64,000 nt of DNA from Amia ocellicauda. Lineage: Eukaryota > Chordata > Actinopteri > Amiiformes > Amiidae. The position numbers and the translations under genes are program-made. Location: positions 6,532,001 to 6,596,000 of the forward strand of contig NC_089864.1 in assembly GCF_036373705.1 (NCBI RefSeq), given 5' to 3'. Shown piece after piece: positions 13,421 through 24,943 of this stretch; the first letter of the stretch is position 1; every line of letters starts with the position of its first letter. The notes under the pieces were generated by a model. The model was given only the letters and a program-made list of their open reading frames with translations. It made no database searches and had not been told where the DNA came from.

Positions 13421-14150
13421 AAGAACATAAGAACATAAGAAAGTTTACAAATGAGAGGAGGCCATTCGACCCATTGTGCTCGTTTGGTGTCCATTAATAA
13501 CTAAGTGATCCAAGGATCCTATCCAGTCTGTTTATAAATGTTCCCAAATTGTCTCTTCAGCCACATCGCTGGGCAGTTTGTTCAGATTGTGACGCCTCTC
13601 TGTGTGAAGAAGTGTCTCCTGTTTTCTGCCTTGAATGCCTTGTAGCCCAATTTCCATTTGTGTCCCCGGGTGCGTGTGTCCCTGCTGATCTGGAAAAGCT
13701 TCCCTGGTTTGATGTGGTCGATGCCTTTCATTATTTTGAAGACTTGGATCAAGTCCCCACGTAGTCTCCTCTGTTCCAGGGTGAAAAGGTTCAGGTCCCT
13801 CAGTCTCTCAGTAGGACTTTCCCTTCAGACCTGGAATAAGTCTGGTTGCTCTCCTCTGAACTGCCTCTAGAGCAGCGATATCTTTCTTGAAGTGTGGAGC
13901 CCAGAACTGTCCACAGTATCCAGATGAGCTCTAACTAGTGCATTGTACAGTCTGAACATCACTGCCCTTGTTCTCAATTCTACACTTTTGACAAAATACC
14001 CTAACATCCTGTTTGCCTTTTTTATTGCTTCCCCACATTGTTTGGATGGAGAAAGTGAGGAGTCCACGTAGACTCCTAGGTCTTTCTCATGCATTACTTC
14101 ATCTAGTTCTATTCCTCCCATAGTGTAATTATAGTGGACATTTGTATTAC
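13421..14150 (-). mobile_element. 5'-truncated LINE fragment (CR1/L2-like), copy 2
   Basis: On the minus strand this copy reads further upstream into the reverse-transcriptase ORF than copy 1. Blocks seen are KDLGVYVDSSLSPSKQCGEA, KKANRMLGYFVKSVELRTR and [14 protein letters not shown], followed by the same C-terminal blocks as copy 1. The element's 3' end is at the left: AAGAACATAAGAACATAAGA, two tandem copies of an ACATAAGA-type octamer, typical of CR1-like 3' termini. Frameshifts mark it as inactive. Confidence 0.85.
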
Positions 14151-17100
14151 CTGCATGTTACGTACTGTCCCTTTTCTTAGGCTACCAAGATTTTTCATTT
14201 CAAATATATGTGAGTTGTGTGAACGGGTGGAATTGCATTTGTTTCAGTATTATATGTGTATATGTGTGTTATGGGCAGGACAGAAGGTACTATTCTGGGT
14301 GTGAAAGATACAGCATGTGAATCTCGCAAAATATGAACCCTCATACATGTTCCTGGGCTGTCTTCTCACTAGCAGCCTGTCACTCGACACAGATATACTT
14401 TCTGACAGCTGTCTGCTTGCCATGGGACACAATCTGTGACATGTGGAAATAATTTAGACTTTGAGAGAGACAAAGGATGTTGAGGGAGGCAGTAGGAGCT
14501 GACCAGACACACAGATAGGTGAGCACTGCGGGAGGAATGAGCTTCGAGGTTCGTGGACTGTGATTCTGAAACAGGATGTCTTTTGTATGCAGATTACTGA
14601 ACGTGGGACGAGTTTAATCTTTGTCACTTCACCTGCCACTACAATCGAATTTCTGGTTCCAGCAGGCGTGAAGCTACAGGCGGTTACACACACCTGTCAA
14701 TCAAAACCACTCTTCCTCAGCATCCTCTACAGCACCACAATGTGACAATATTTCTAATTAAAGGCAAGTGTTTGCTGGAAATGTATTGTTTTGCCTTTTT
14801 CATTATTTAAGTTTATCTCGGTTGACAGAGACTTTATAAACTCATAGAATTCAAGGAAAAGTTATTCTACCTCTTCCCCGTCACGTAAAAGAAACCTTTT
14901 CCAAATCCCTCTTATCCTAACACTTTTATTTGCACCACTTCATTCTTAGACGTGCAGATTTTCTCTAATTAAAGTAGGCAACCCAGTATGACTAATCACG
15001 ATTATCCTGGCTTATGTTGATTTCTTTTAAAGGCCGTCATAGGAGACAGCATAATTGTTTTCTTGCAGGAATGTATAATGCTTGTTTTAATTACCCACTG
15101 ATGGTATGCCTGCTTCTTAAGTACAGTAATAAATAACTTGTTGTAACCTATCATAGCCCCTCATGCAGAGAAGCCACAGGGAGTCATCTTCAGCAATATC
15201 ATGCATTTGCTTCACAAGATTCATCATTAAACTCATTTAGATTCAGCTGGTAGTTGGACTGAGGGGGGACAGTCCCAGAGTAGACAGATACAGTGTATTT
15301 TCCAAAAAATGATATTGTTTGCAACTTAATAACCTCCTATAGTGGTTTCCTATCAAATGCATCCTGTATCCACTTCCTAAACCTTTGTGATGTGATGCAG
15401 TTGCATAAATTAGGCTCTATAAATCACTTTATCACGGACTTTGAAAATCAGTACCCAGCACACCCCCTACTGCAGTGCAAAGTACTGCCTCTTATCCTCT
15501 CTGCCAATGATTATTTTTGTCATATCAACGGACTGTTTGGACTTCGGTGTCCGCAGCACAGAACTGGTCAAGCGCTGCACTGACTCCAGAGTGAGATGAC
15601 AGATCTGGTGTGTGTGTGTGCTGCACAAGTCATACATGCCGGGATTGAATCACGTCTCTTCAAATGTGCAGCCATATGGCCACCCCAAGGACGTACAGTG
15701 TGTGTGGAAACTCCCAACAAGGCTGTGGGAATTATTGTCAAAAAACAATGACACTAATTCAAGGTATTACAAGTTATGACTCACGAGGGAAGGTGGGTTG
15801 AACATTTCATTACTGTATAATAATAAGGCCATTATTATATCACACTCTTCATTTCTTCCTTGACTTTTACTTCCTTGTGGATCTGCAACAGACTTTCCCT
15901 TTTTCTAGCATCTCTGCGTCCTTGGAAATCCTTGCTCCGGGCAGGTGATTCAGACTGTAGACTCCATGCAAACCATCTGTAACTTTGTTCTCCATTGGAC
16001 TGAACCAGGATCGCCAACTTGAAGCATGAAAGGGAAGTTCAGTGTCCATGCAAGCCATATATTCCTGTTGCTTCTTTTGATTTCTACACACAGTGAGCTG
16101 CACCGTATAGGTAAAGAGACATGATCATCTTTTCACACTTTATTTTCAATCATTTTTAATCTCAGCTCTTCACTGATAGAGACACAAGTGTTAAGAAGAC
16201 CTTGTTCAGAGAAATGCATCGCAGTGCAGCAATAGAAAACTCGAGAGCTTGAAAACTTAATAAACTCTTTCATTTGTACTCCGCAATCGTAACTCAACAA
16301 GAGCTGTAATCTTGTCAGCTGAGGTTACATTGTTATATATATTGCTGCACAACTACAACACAATACAACGGTGGGCACTTTGAGCAATTACTGTTCTCTG
16401 CTCAGAGGACCTGCAATAAATATTTCATCACAGGTGTGTGAATCATTTTTCGAGTCGAAAAACAAATCAGTACAGGACACATTTCCACTCTGTATCTGGG
16501 ATATTGAGGGTTCATGAAAGCAGTGTCAAACAGTTCTCACTGTAGGAAAAGAAATGCCGAAAATAACTTTTCATTTGTATAATTGATGCAGTGATTTTCA
16601 TTTTCTTTCATTAAACTCCCTTCCTTTAATGAGATTTTCTTTATTAGCCTATTTACATAATTGTGCTCTACACTGCTCTGGAGTGCCGGTAGTCTAATGT
16701 TTGAACTACACAGAAATAATAAGTAGACAACAAGACAGAAGTGACAGGGAATTAGCGAGAACATGACACACCTGTGCAAAATCCTAAAAGCCTGGTTTAA
16801 AGCCAGGTTACTGAGGTAGTGAGGGGTTTATTGTCTGTTCACAAAAACCCAATAGTGAACACATTTTATAGCTTTTTCCTCACTGAAAGTATTTTAATAG
16901 GGAATTTTCTATTCCTTTATTTGATCAATAATTGTCTGTCAATGAGGCCACACAGTGGGGAAACACCACAGTACAAAAAAAAAGTGCTCAATTACTTAAT
17001 TACCCTACACCTGAGCTGGACAGTTGGATAACGATTCTGAAACTGAGCAGGGTTTATTGATACAGTAGTTCATTCATCTCAAAGCTGAATATCTCTGACT

Positions 17101-17480
17101 CGGGTTGGAGGTGGTAAGACACAGGGGAGATTCACTCTATATCTAAGCCTCTCTAATTCACCAATCACAGGACATCTGGAACACAGGGATAGTTAGACTA
17201 ATTAAGACCCACGATTGGCTCAATTAAGCAGTAAATGCTCTGGATGAAACAGAAACCTGGCATCCCCGGGGCTCTGCAGGACGCGGGTCGGCCACACCTG
17301 ATCGAACAGCATGAAACTCTTCACTGTGTCTCTGTGCCCGTCGACATATTCCTTTGACTATTTAAACGGATGGGGTTGGGGGGGGGCAACACATCAGAGC
17401 AGCTGTCAAACTGCGATCAGCGCCTCTCTGCAGATCCCAACATCCTCCTTCCCCCGGTGTCATTACCGCTCTGTTTGCAG
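14151..17480. other. Intergenic, no supported gene
   Basis: I see no coding exon with matching splice sites and no recognisable repeat in most of this stretch. Short frames at 15,835-16,103 (minus) and 15,293-15,583 (plus) look like chance open frames. Around 17,100-17,480 the sequence becomes G+C richer and ends in a good polypyrimidine tract before the candidate exon at 17,481. Confidence 0.45.
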
Positions 17481-17549
17481 GTCCAGGGGCACGGAGAGGT
17501 GTTTGCCTCAGAGGGGGTGAGGAAGGAGAGCAGCACCGTCTCCCAAGAG
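17481..17549 (+). CDS. Candidate orphan 69-bp exon of unknown gene
   Basis: A C/T-rich tract ending in TTTGCAG is followed by 23 open codons (VQGHGEVFASEG, then VRKESSTVSQE), then a consensus donor, GAG|GTGAGA. The length is an exact multiple of three, as in cassette exons. I do not recognise the peptide, and no partner exon was found upstream or downstream in the window, although a long gene extending left of position 1 could own it. The same 69 bases could be chance sequence with good splice-like flanks, so confidence is low. Confidence 0.25.
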
Positions 17550-17644
17550 GTGAGACCCCGTTCGAGAGGGAGACCGATCAACGGCTGGCTGACTGACAGG
17601 GCTGCCTGTTAGCAGAGCTGTCAGAGGAGGCTCTAACGGGGGGG

Positions 17645-17990
17645 TGCTTCCAGTCCTCGAGTGCTGCAGGGGTGGCCGATTTTCTGTTCCACCTCAGGAC
17701 CTAATTACTTGCTTGATGTCATTATTAGGATAAGAAGCCAAATTGACTGTTCTTTCCAGGTCTTAATTAGTTGCTCGTTGAAAGGTAGAAGCTGCAGTTG
17801 AGCAGTTTGATTGATAGATTATTGATTCAATGGTATGCACTGACCTAATTAATGTGCAAAATCCTTCAGATCCAGTCATTAAAAGACAAATAAATCATGT
17901 GTTCAGTTAAGTGAATAATGAGCTCAATTAACTAATTAAGAGAATTGGAAACCAGAGGCACTCGCTAAACAGGACTGGACTGGAAGAAAG
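17645..17990. mobile_element. Foldback MITE-like repeat
   Basis: The left end carries CTTCCAGTCCTCGAGTGC and the right end, read in reverse, CTTCCAGTCCAGTCCTG followed by GCGAGTGC, so the two ends pair imperfectly. The body is rich in TTAATTA-type motifs, like the two elements at 20,427-20,720 and 26,150-26,455, and has no coding capacity. It may be a diverged relative of that family or a separate one. Confidence 0.45.
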
Positions 17991-18846
17991 GTGCATTACA
18001 TACATAAAGGACTAAAGGTAAGATTGTAATAATAAATATCCAGATTTAGATTTACTTTGAAAACAAAACTTCTCATATTTTCAACGAACTTAATTGAATT
18101 TACAGGGCTATAGTGACACCAAGTGGCAGAATGGAATCACAACTTCTGTAGCACAATTGCATCCCAGTAATAATTAACTGCAGAAATAATATCAAATAAG
18201 ATAAGGGCTTTAATTCTGCTAATTTAGGTGATCTAGCTCTCCAGGAAACTATACAGTTTTTTTTAAATAACGCCTGGCAGAAAACCATAAAATAATGTCA
18301 CCCGAGTCATTTCAATTACTTAAATAGAAAAAGGCTCTCACACTTCAATTTAATGTTAATAAATTATAAAAATTAAGAGTCTGCTTTGAGTCAACTACAG
18401 TAAAAATGTCTTATTTCCCAGCTGCAATAAAATTAGCATACATCAAATATATTTTTGGTAACAAAAAACTGATTTACCGTTTCTATCTTTACAAGAGCAA
18501 GATTTAAATATCAAATGTTCTCCATATGTTAACTGTGCAAATCAATAACAAATATTTACACCACCTGTAAAAGGTTTTCTGGACTTATTGAACCTTCCAA
18601 GACACAGATATCACAGAAAATGCAACATTTTGAAAGGGCAGAAAATTGACAAGGTCTCAAGTTATTGACAATCTGTGATTCTAACCAAACGATCCAATTC
18701 TCACATTAATTAAGCTACTTTAAACTTAACTATTTCACTTTTAAGAAAAATATATATGCCACCTCTTATCTTATACAGCTTGGGCTGTAACAAACTTTGC
18801 ATGAGAGTCTCCTTGATATACATGTATACAAAAATAAGAGCGTCCA
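17991..18846. other. AT-rich sequence downstream of ALG10
   Basis: About 850 bases follow the ALG10 3' end, without a gene, RNA or repeat that I recognise. Part of it may be ALG10 3' UTR: ATTAAA-type hexamers on the minus strand (for example near 18,349) would allow a longer transcript than the hexamer next to the stop codon. Confidence 0.4.
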
Positions 18847-18852
18847 TTTATT
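18847..18852 (-). terminator. Possible ALG10 polyadenylation signal
   Basis: AATAAA on the minus strand lies only about 10 bases after the ALG10 stop codon. This spacing is very short for a vertebrate 3' UTR, so a weaker distal signal may be the one used. Confidence 0.3.
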
Positions 18853-18861
18853 TAATCATGT

Positions 18862-20757
18862 TCACCACATGAATCTCTGCACGTCACTGCTGTCAGGCCA
18901 GTGGAAAGTCTTATTTAAAAAGAGGTAAATAGTCACCGCGTTCACAGCCGTGTACAAACCCAACTCCAGGAGAAGCCGGCCGGCAGAAGGTACGGGAATA
19001 TTGAGTCTGTAAATCAAATAGGGCAGGATGAAATATCGAAACTCCAGCAGCTTCTGAGGGACGGTGGCGGCCGCGAGACACACGCAGAACATCAGGTTCC
19101 AGAACACCGATTTAGACTTCAGCGTGTCTGTGAAACTCCACGCTGTGAACACGTAGCCCGGCACCAACAAATAGGGCACCAGTCTGTGTTTCTGGAAGAT
19201 CTTCTTCCACACGTAGAAAGGATAGTGTCTGTTGTCTGCCAGCAGATACTTGTGCACGAAGGAAAACCTCCAAACCAGGAAGAGGGCCAGAGCAGTCAGA
19301 CACAGGCAGAACACAGGGTTCTTTCTCAGCCAACGCAGGAAGTTCACCGTCTTCTGGTAGGAAAATGAATGGAAAATGGAGAACACCAACGTGAAGGAGA
19401 GAAAGTAAAACAGCTGTGGGAAGTTCAAACAGCCTTCGTGGCTGCTCCGGTCTCCCACCACTATCCCGCCGTTCAGCAGCACGAACACAACAAAGCCGAG
19501 CACCACCGTGATGTAAGGCCACATGGAAGATACAACCGCCTTGACATGCTGGGGGCTCAATAAGTATTCCACCAGGAATCGCGCCAGCTTGGTCATCCCG
19601 GCCACGGAGCCCAGATGAGGCGCGGAAGACCCGTCATCCTTCTTCTTCGTCTGCTCGGCTCTCCAGCTCTCGTCCATCTTCTGGGCGATGACCGTGCCGG
19701 CGCAGAAGGCCACCCAGATGACGTTGGTCTGGCGGAACATGACGGCGCAGACGCCCAGCAGCGCGGAGGCTTTGTGGCTGCCGTAGAGACACATCAGGTA
19801 GGCGAAGAGAGTGAAGAAGGTGGAGCCGGCGTCCGTGTAGTAGAGGAATGTGAAGAAGTACAGCACCGGGAAGGAGGAGAGAGCCAGGGCCGAGAGCACT
19901 CTACGAGAGGCAGAGCTGGACTGGAAGAGAGAGGACACAACTGTCAATCCGTATCGGCTACGGTAATAGTAACGCACTCATATGTCTACCTGTGCTTCTA
20001 TCTTGTTCCATCTTTAGTGTCTTATCTACTAAAGAATTAAAAAATGGCTTCTCAGGAGTTTAAACCTGTAATGTGTCTGAAAATAGGGCAAAACACTGCT
20101 TTCAATTGTGTGTGTGTGTGTGTGTGTGTGCTTGAAAGGTCATAAACATACTTTACCTTGTCTTTGTGGTGGAGTTTACACACAGTGAGATAAATGATGT
20201 ACAGGTTCCCACTGCTGAAGAGCAGGTTAATGAAGCGCAGCATCCCTGTGGAGCAGACCACCTTCCCGGTCCAGCCAGCCAGCCACACCAAGGGCTTGAT
20301 GATGCCCACGGACACCAGGTACAACCCGGGCAATGTTGTGATCATCGGATCCCACTTGGAAAATGAAAAAAGTCAGGGATGTACAGTCTAGACAGAGATC
20401 AGTCTGCATTTTAAAGCATGAGGACATTTTAAAGCAGGTCCTGGAAAACCACCAGCCCTCAATTACCTAATTGAACCTTAATTGAAGTAACAATCTGCTT
20501 AGACTTATTAAATTGTGTAATAACAGAGTTGGTTCTTTAATAAGTTCTTTATACAATTCTATAGTTCTATACCCCTACTGTTTAAAATAATTAAAAGGCT
20601 CTGATTTAGGAATTGATTAGTTCAATTAAGGATTCAATTAAGTAATTGAGAGCTCGGTTGGAATACAAACCAGCAGGTTAAGGGGTTCCTCCAGTACCAG
20701 GGTTCAGAACCCCTTTAGGACAGATTCAAAATAATAATAATAATAATAATAATGATG

Positions 20758-20808
<51 letters not shown>

Positions 20809-21141
20809 CTTCTCCCATGACATGTTCTTATGCACAGTATTGCACTTTTTATTGAACCAGGAAGGACATAGATTGAAGAAATCGAACTAATTCAGAGAGG
20901 TTTACACGTCACCTTTCTTTGTTTTCTTCCTACACCTGAGACAGTGTTACAGACAGTATGCTCTGGGGATGCGTACCTCGCTGAACCTCCCCTGGCAGTA
21001 TCTCTGCGCCTGCGGGATGTGAAATATCTCGTCCATGTAGGGCTCCCTCTGCTCCCGGGTGATGTGTGAGAACAGGATGCAAGAAACCAGGAAATACGTG
21101 CTGCAGACCGCGGAGAAAACATAGCCCTCAAACCTCTCCAT
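18862..21141 (-). CDS. ALG10: ALG10, dolichyl-P-Glc:Glc2Man9GlcNAc2-PP-dolichol alpha-1,2-glucosyltransferase
   Basis: This multi-pass ER enzyme adds the third and last glucose to the lipid-linked N-glycan precursor, using dolichyl-phosphate glucose. Three coding exons join in phase 0 with GT-AG introns: 21,141-20,977, 20,354-20,157 and 19,920-18,862, giving 473 residues, the length I remember for human ALG10. The start ATG at 21,141 opens MERFEGYVFSAVCS, a hydrophobic first segment. The luminal acidic motif REPYMDEIFHIPQAQRYC (about residues 32-49) is the conserved GT59 signature. Exon 2 begins WDPMITTLPGLYLVS, and exon 3 holds YTDAGSTFFTLFAYLMCLYG and MFRQTNVIWVAFCAG, then many membrane segments. 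No frame damage is seen. Intron 1 holds a foldback MITE and an AAT array. The gene diverges from TPRKB across 492 bases. Confidence 0.95.
20108..20131 (+). repeat. (TG)n microsatellite in ALG10 intron 2
   Basis: A short uninterrupted TG run lies in the 236-base intron between exons 2 and 3 of ALG10. Confidence 0.8.
20427..20720. mobile_element. Foldback MITE copy A, in ALG10 intron 1
   Basis: This element is closely similar to copy B at 26,150-26,455 across the shared core (CTCAATTACCTAATTGAACC, then TTAATTGAAGTAACAATCTG). Its right end (TTCAATTAAGTAATTGAGAG, then a CTCGGTTGGAA block) is roughly the inverse of the left end, as in foldback MITEs. The left terminus appears shorter than in copy B. 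It has no coding capacity and lies about 70 bases upstream of ALG10 exon 2 in transcript terms. Confidence 0.7.
20729..20807 (+). repeat. (AAT)n microsatellite in ALG10 intron 1
   Basis: About 26 trinucleotide units of AAT/ATA, with a short GATGAT interruption, directly follow foldback MITE copy A. The array is likely polymorphic. Confidence 0.9.
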
Positions 21142-21633
21142 GGTTGTACGTGCTAAAACTTATTTTTCCTGAACTAAACCTTATTGCATTGCATTGCAAC
21201 TATACACAGACTGACATGTCGCAGGAATAACAGATGTGCATGAACTGACCTGCATCCTGTGTGCGCTCTTAATATGTTCCCCTGCAACACGAGTGCGAAA
21301 CCACCGTTCCTAGCGTACAAACAGCGTCGTCCGAGTTGTGAATTATATATACAAATAATACGTAATAACAATTAGTAATTGCACAATCATATTAGTATTA
21401 TCATGCTGCTTTATTGTATGTTTTAAATCTAGTTACACGGATTTAAAGCATCTGCAGAGCTGTTTCAGGGGGGAAGCTTTTATGTGTCGGACCTGGCGTC
21501 TCCCTCTATTAGGAAAATGTGAACGTGTGTTGAGTTGATAGTCTGCAAACAAACACTGGTCTTCATTAACCTTAATATTAATAATACTATTGCACATCCA
21601 GCTGAAGTATTGTGGTGATTTAAAGTGGAGAGC
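21142..21633. promoter_or_regulatory. Divergent promoter region, ALG10 / TPRKB
   Basis: The two start codons lie 492 bases apart on opposite strands, so both core promoters must sit in or near this interval unless a distant non-coding exon exists. I see no TATA box at a convincing place. The middle (about 21,290-21,340) is the most CpG-bearing part. No open frame here is supported. Confidence 0.6.
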
Positions 21634-22607
21634 ATGCATTCATCTCGTACACTTGATTTGTTTCCTGACTATGTCGTGACGCAGCTGCTGTTCAAAGATG
21701 TTAAAAACGCAGCAGGACTGCGCAAGAAAGCGATAGATGGGGGTATAGATGGCGCCTTGATTAACCCTGCCATGGTAAGAGTGAAAACACGTGATTTTAT
21801 ATTACACTTTAAATGGTTGAGCAATGCATTACATTTATTTTAAGTGGTGTGCTTGTGTAACAGGTCCTTGACCCCTTCCAAATCCTAGTGGCTGCAAACA
21901 AGGCGGTGCACTTGCAGAGGATTGGGAAACTGAAGACCAGGACGCTGTTTTCTGAAATCATATTTAACCTTTCACCCACAAACAAGGTGAGCTGATATCA
22001 GAGCACTGCATATTGTGTAAATTGTGTATCTGGCAGAATTGTAAAGCAGCAGAGGATTTACTGCCCTCTCAATACACTGCTTATGTGGACATTTTATTAA
22101 ATTGTGTTCCTATAACTAAGCTGGCAGTGAGAGACTATATTTCAGATGTAAACGTATTAACTTGTGTACAAATGTGCATGCCTAAATAATCAGTTTAAAG
22201 TACACATTTCATACATGCAGTCATTTGTAATCATTTCCTGTTTCAGATATCTGATGCCTTTCAGAAATTTGGCATTTCGGACAGTGACACCGCAGTGCTG
22301 ATTGTACTGGTTAGAGAAAAAGACGATGAAGAGGAAGAAGAAGGAGGGATATTGGAGGATATTGTAGCCCTGGTGGACGGCCAGCAGGTTCCACTGGAGG
22401 AGCTATCTGACTTAAGTGACGTCGCCAAAATAAAAAAGGTTTGTGTGTTTTGTGTGTGTGTGTGTGTTGTCATTTTGAATCCTGCAAACGTAAGATTAAT
22501 GCTCTTTAACTGTCTTACAGCTGTACAAAGTCACCCCCCAGGAAGAGAAGACGGGCCAGGTGTTGGAGGCTTTGATCTGCAGGATGGCCACAAAGGATGT
22601 TTTATAA
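21634..22607 (+). CDS. TPRKB: TPRKB, EKC/KEOPS complex subunit (Cgi121 family)
   Basis: TPRKB binds the kinase-like subunit TP53RK (Bud32) in the KEOPS complex, which makes t6A at position 37 of ANN-decoding tRNAs. Four exons, all split in phase 0 with GT-AG introns, are 21,634-21,774, 21,864-21,986, 22,247-22,438 and 22,521-22,607, encoding 180 residues; human TPRKB has 175. Conserved blocks are [19 protein letters not shown] near the N terminus, [21 protein letters not shown] across the first junction, [20 protein letters not shown] across the second, and CRMATKDVL at the end. The start is the ATG at 21,634, giving the expected short leader. A more acidic stretch (DDEEEEEGG, about residues 111-119) replaces a milder region in human. 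Confidence 0.95.
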
Positions 22608-23670
22608 CCGGTTTATTTTAGCTGCCAGCCTGTTTTACTGTCCGTGGATTCTGGACACGTATGCTGGGGATGTCAAATATGAAGTGCTCCCTTTTTTATG
22701 TACACCTAAGTTATGTTTTCAACATTTTGGAAATATCTTCTGCCTGTATCGGATACATTTCTCTACAGCCAGAGACTATATACAGGAACTGTGTCAATTA
22801 AAGTGCAGAACAAAAGGGTTCAATGATGTATATAGTATTTTTCTTTTTCAGTGGACAAGTGGAAATAAAATGGATCTATGGAATCTTAAAACTCAACTTT
22901 GCTCGTTATTTTCCTTCACTGAAGTGTTTCAATTATGTATCGATACATATTATTCAAGTTAACAGGCTGGTGCTGGATACTGAAATCTTATGCAAACCCC
23001 CCTTTCCCAGAATAATTACAAAGCTTACAATGATGAATAAATGAAGTACCTTATTCAGATTGCTTAGTCTAGCCCTGGTTTTCTAGAGCAGTTGGCATGT
23101 AAGAATAGTAAACAAAAAAGCTTGAAAACAAAAAGGAAGCTAATCTTAGGTAATATAAAGATAAACATGTGTTGAATAACAAGAAAGGTTGCAGAGGAAG
23201 AAAGAAAACTTGAATATTACGATGGTAACAGCCAAAGTTAACCTTTCTGTCTGAAGCAGCTCAATAGACATTGACTTTCATGGGCTAGTTTGTGTTAAAC
23301 ACTTGTGTCTGGGTATAACGGTAGGTTCTTCCCTGTTGTTTTAATTTTGTACTTCATACCTTATAAGAACTTGGTAGCGAATGTTTTTCTTTTCTTTTTT
23401 CTTTTGCTGGTATCGGAAAATTTCTGCTTTTTGTCAGGCGTGTTGCCGTGGCCGTCAGCATTATCATTCAGCGGTGTCTTTGGGTGTTAAAGCATTGCTT
23501 TGGTCAGTTCACTTCTCAGAATTAAGTTTAATTTGTTGTTTATGTCATATATTATTATGAAAATAGTTTCAATAAACTAAAGTCACTCAAATATAATAGT
23601 GTCACATGCTGGATGTATTAAGTATAGAAATCATTGAGACAACCATCCTTGAATTCAGGGGAAAACAACT
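22608..23670 (+). other. TPRKB 3' UTR and short intergenic gap
   Basis: This AT-rich stretch follows the TPRKB stop. AATAAA hexamers on the plus strand near 23,034 and at 23,571-23,576 allow two possible transcript ends. Open frames here are short and lack support. Confidence 0.45.
23571..23576 (+). terminator. Possible distal TPRKB polyadenylation signal
   Basis: AATAAA is followed by a mixed A/T and GT-containing stretch. It lies about 100 bases from the opposite-strand hexamer at 23,679, the pattern expected between two convergent transcripts. Confidence 0.4.
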
Positions 23671-23678
23671 TCAACATG

Positions 23679-23684
23679 TTTATT
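23679..23684 (-). terminator. Possible polyadenylation signal of the candidate small membrane-protein gene
   Basis: AATAAA on the minus strand lies about 1.26 kb after the stop codon at 24,944. It is the first such hexamer I found downstream of that stop. Use by the candidate gene is inference. Confidence 0.35.
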
Positions 23685-24943
23685 TAACTGAAGTGCAACA
23701 AGAAAAGTAATATTTTAAATAATTAAAAGTTTTGACACCGCTTGATATTATGCATATATTCAGGTTAGACAGTTACAAGAACCAGGCTTCACATCTTGGG
23801 TCTGTGCCAGTGTATTAGTACAGAAATATAGTCGAACACTGATTAAAAACAAACCACTCTTTGGAAGCGCAGCTCATACATTCATCCAAATGTTTTTTTA
23901 CATTTGAAGAAAAAAATATATATATAACAACTTGAGTTTATAAAATATAGTATTAGATGTGGATTCCTGACTAAAATGTGTAAAGTTAAATCAAAATAAA
24001 ATAAAAAATAAAAAAAAAACTGAAGTGAATTATAACTAAACCTTTACACCAGAGATCACTGCAACTGCGATGAAATGTTAATCCAAGAAAAACATCCAGG
24101 CATTTTCCTTATTGTCAAGTGTACCCCTCATTTAAAACTGCTGGTTAGCAATTCAAAAAGCCACATCACATTTTATAGCAACTTCCCAGTTACAGTGAAG
24201 CAACGGGTGACATGCACTTGAAACAAGGCAATTGAATTTATCTCATGCTGTGATCCAGCTCTCTGGAACAGGAACGGTTTTACATCATTAGGGATAGAGT
24301 AAATATGCAGGCGACCTCATTTTCCATCTTCTGTGTTTGTGTAGGACATTCTTCCGGAGCTTTTGTTTAACTCACTCCTGGGCATCAACATTTCTGGAAG
24401 CTTGATGACCATATCTTGATGAGCGCACATATGACAGCCTGCTACCTTATTAGCATAAATAAAAGTATGCATTGCATCAACATTTGTGACAGGCAGGAGT
24501 CTCAGATATGAATTTCAACAACATTACACTTAATTAACATGGTAACATCATGTTTCCGTGTGGTTTCATGGAGAATTGTAGATTCCAGTATAGCTTGGCA
24601 TATACAGATTGGACCAAGTCTCCTTTGCAGATCCAAACTGGAAATCCAAGACCAGCATTTCAGTCTCCAAGCTGGTGTGTCTGGAGCAACAGACAGCAGT
24701 TTGACCTGCACTGTTCACGCAGCAATATCACACAAACTAAAGACCTAGAGAAACTCCACACAACAGTATCTGAAGATCAAATGTTGTGCCAAGATCTCAA
24801 CGATATACACTCCTTCCTTCCACCCATAACTTCCAGTTGTGCACAGGTCTCCTCCCTGGTAGGTGAGAGAAATGTATAGATTTGTTCCCTTCTTTTGTAG
24901 TGACCGGTATACATTTCCTCAGCAGTCGACAGTGTGGGTCCTG

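Noticed and set aside
16803-16830. let-7-like start (TGAGGTAGTGAGG), tempting because let-7 genes lie near this locus in human
   Set aside because: It diverges from the let-7 seed extension after GAGGTAGT, and I found no complementary arm for a hairpin.
19615-20040. 141-codon plus-strand frame opposite ALG10 exon 3
   Set aside because: It is the antisense shadow of the G+C-rich ALG10 coding sequence.
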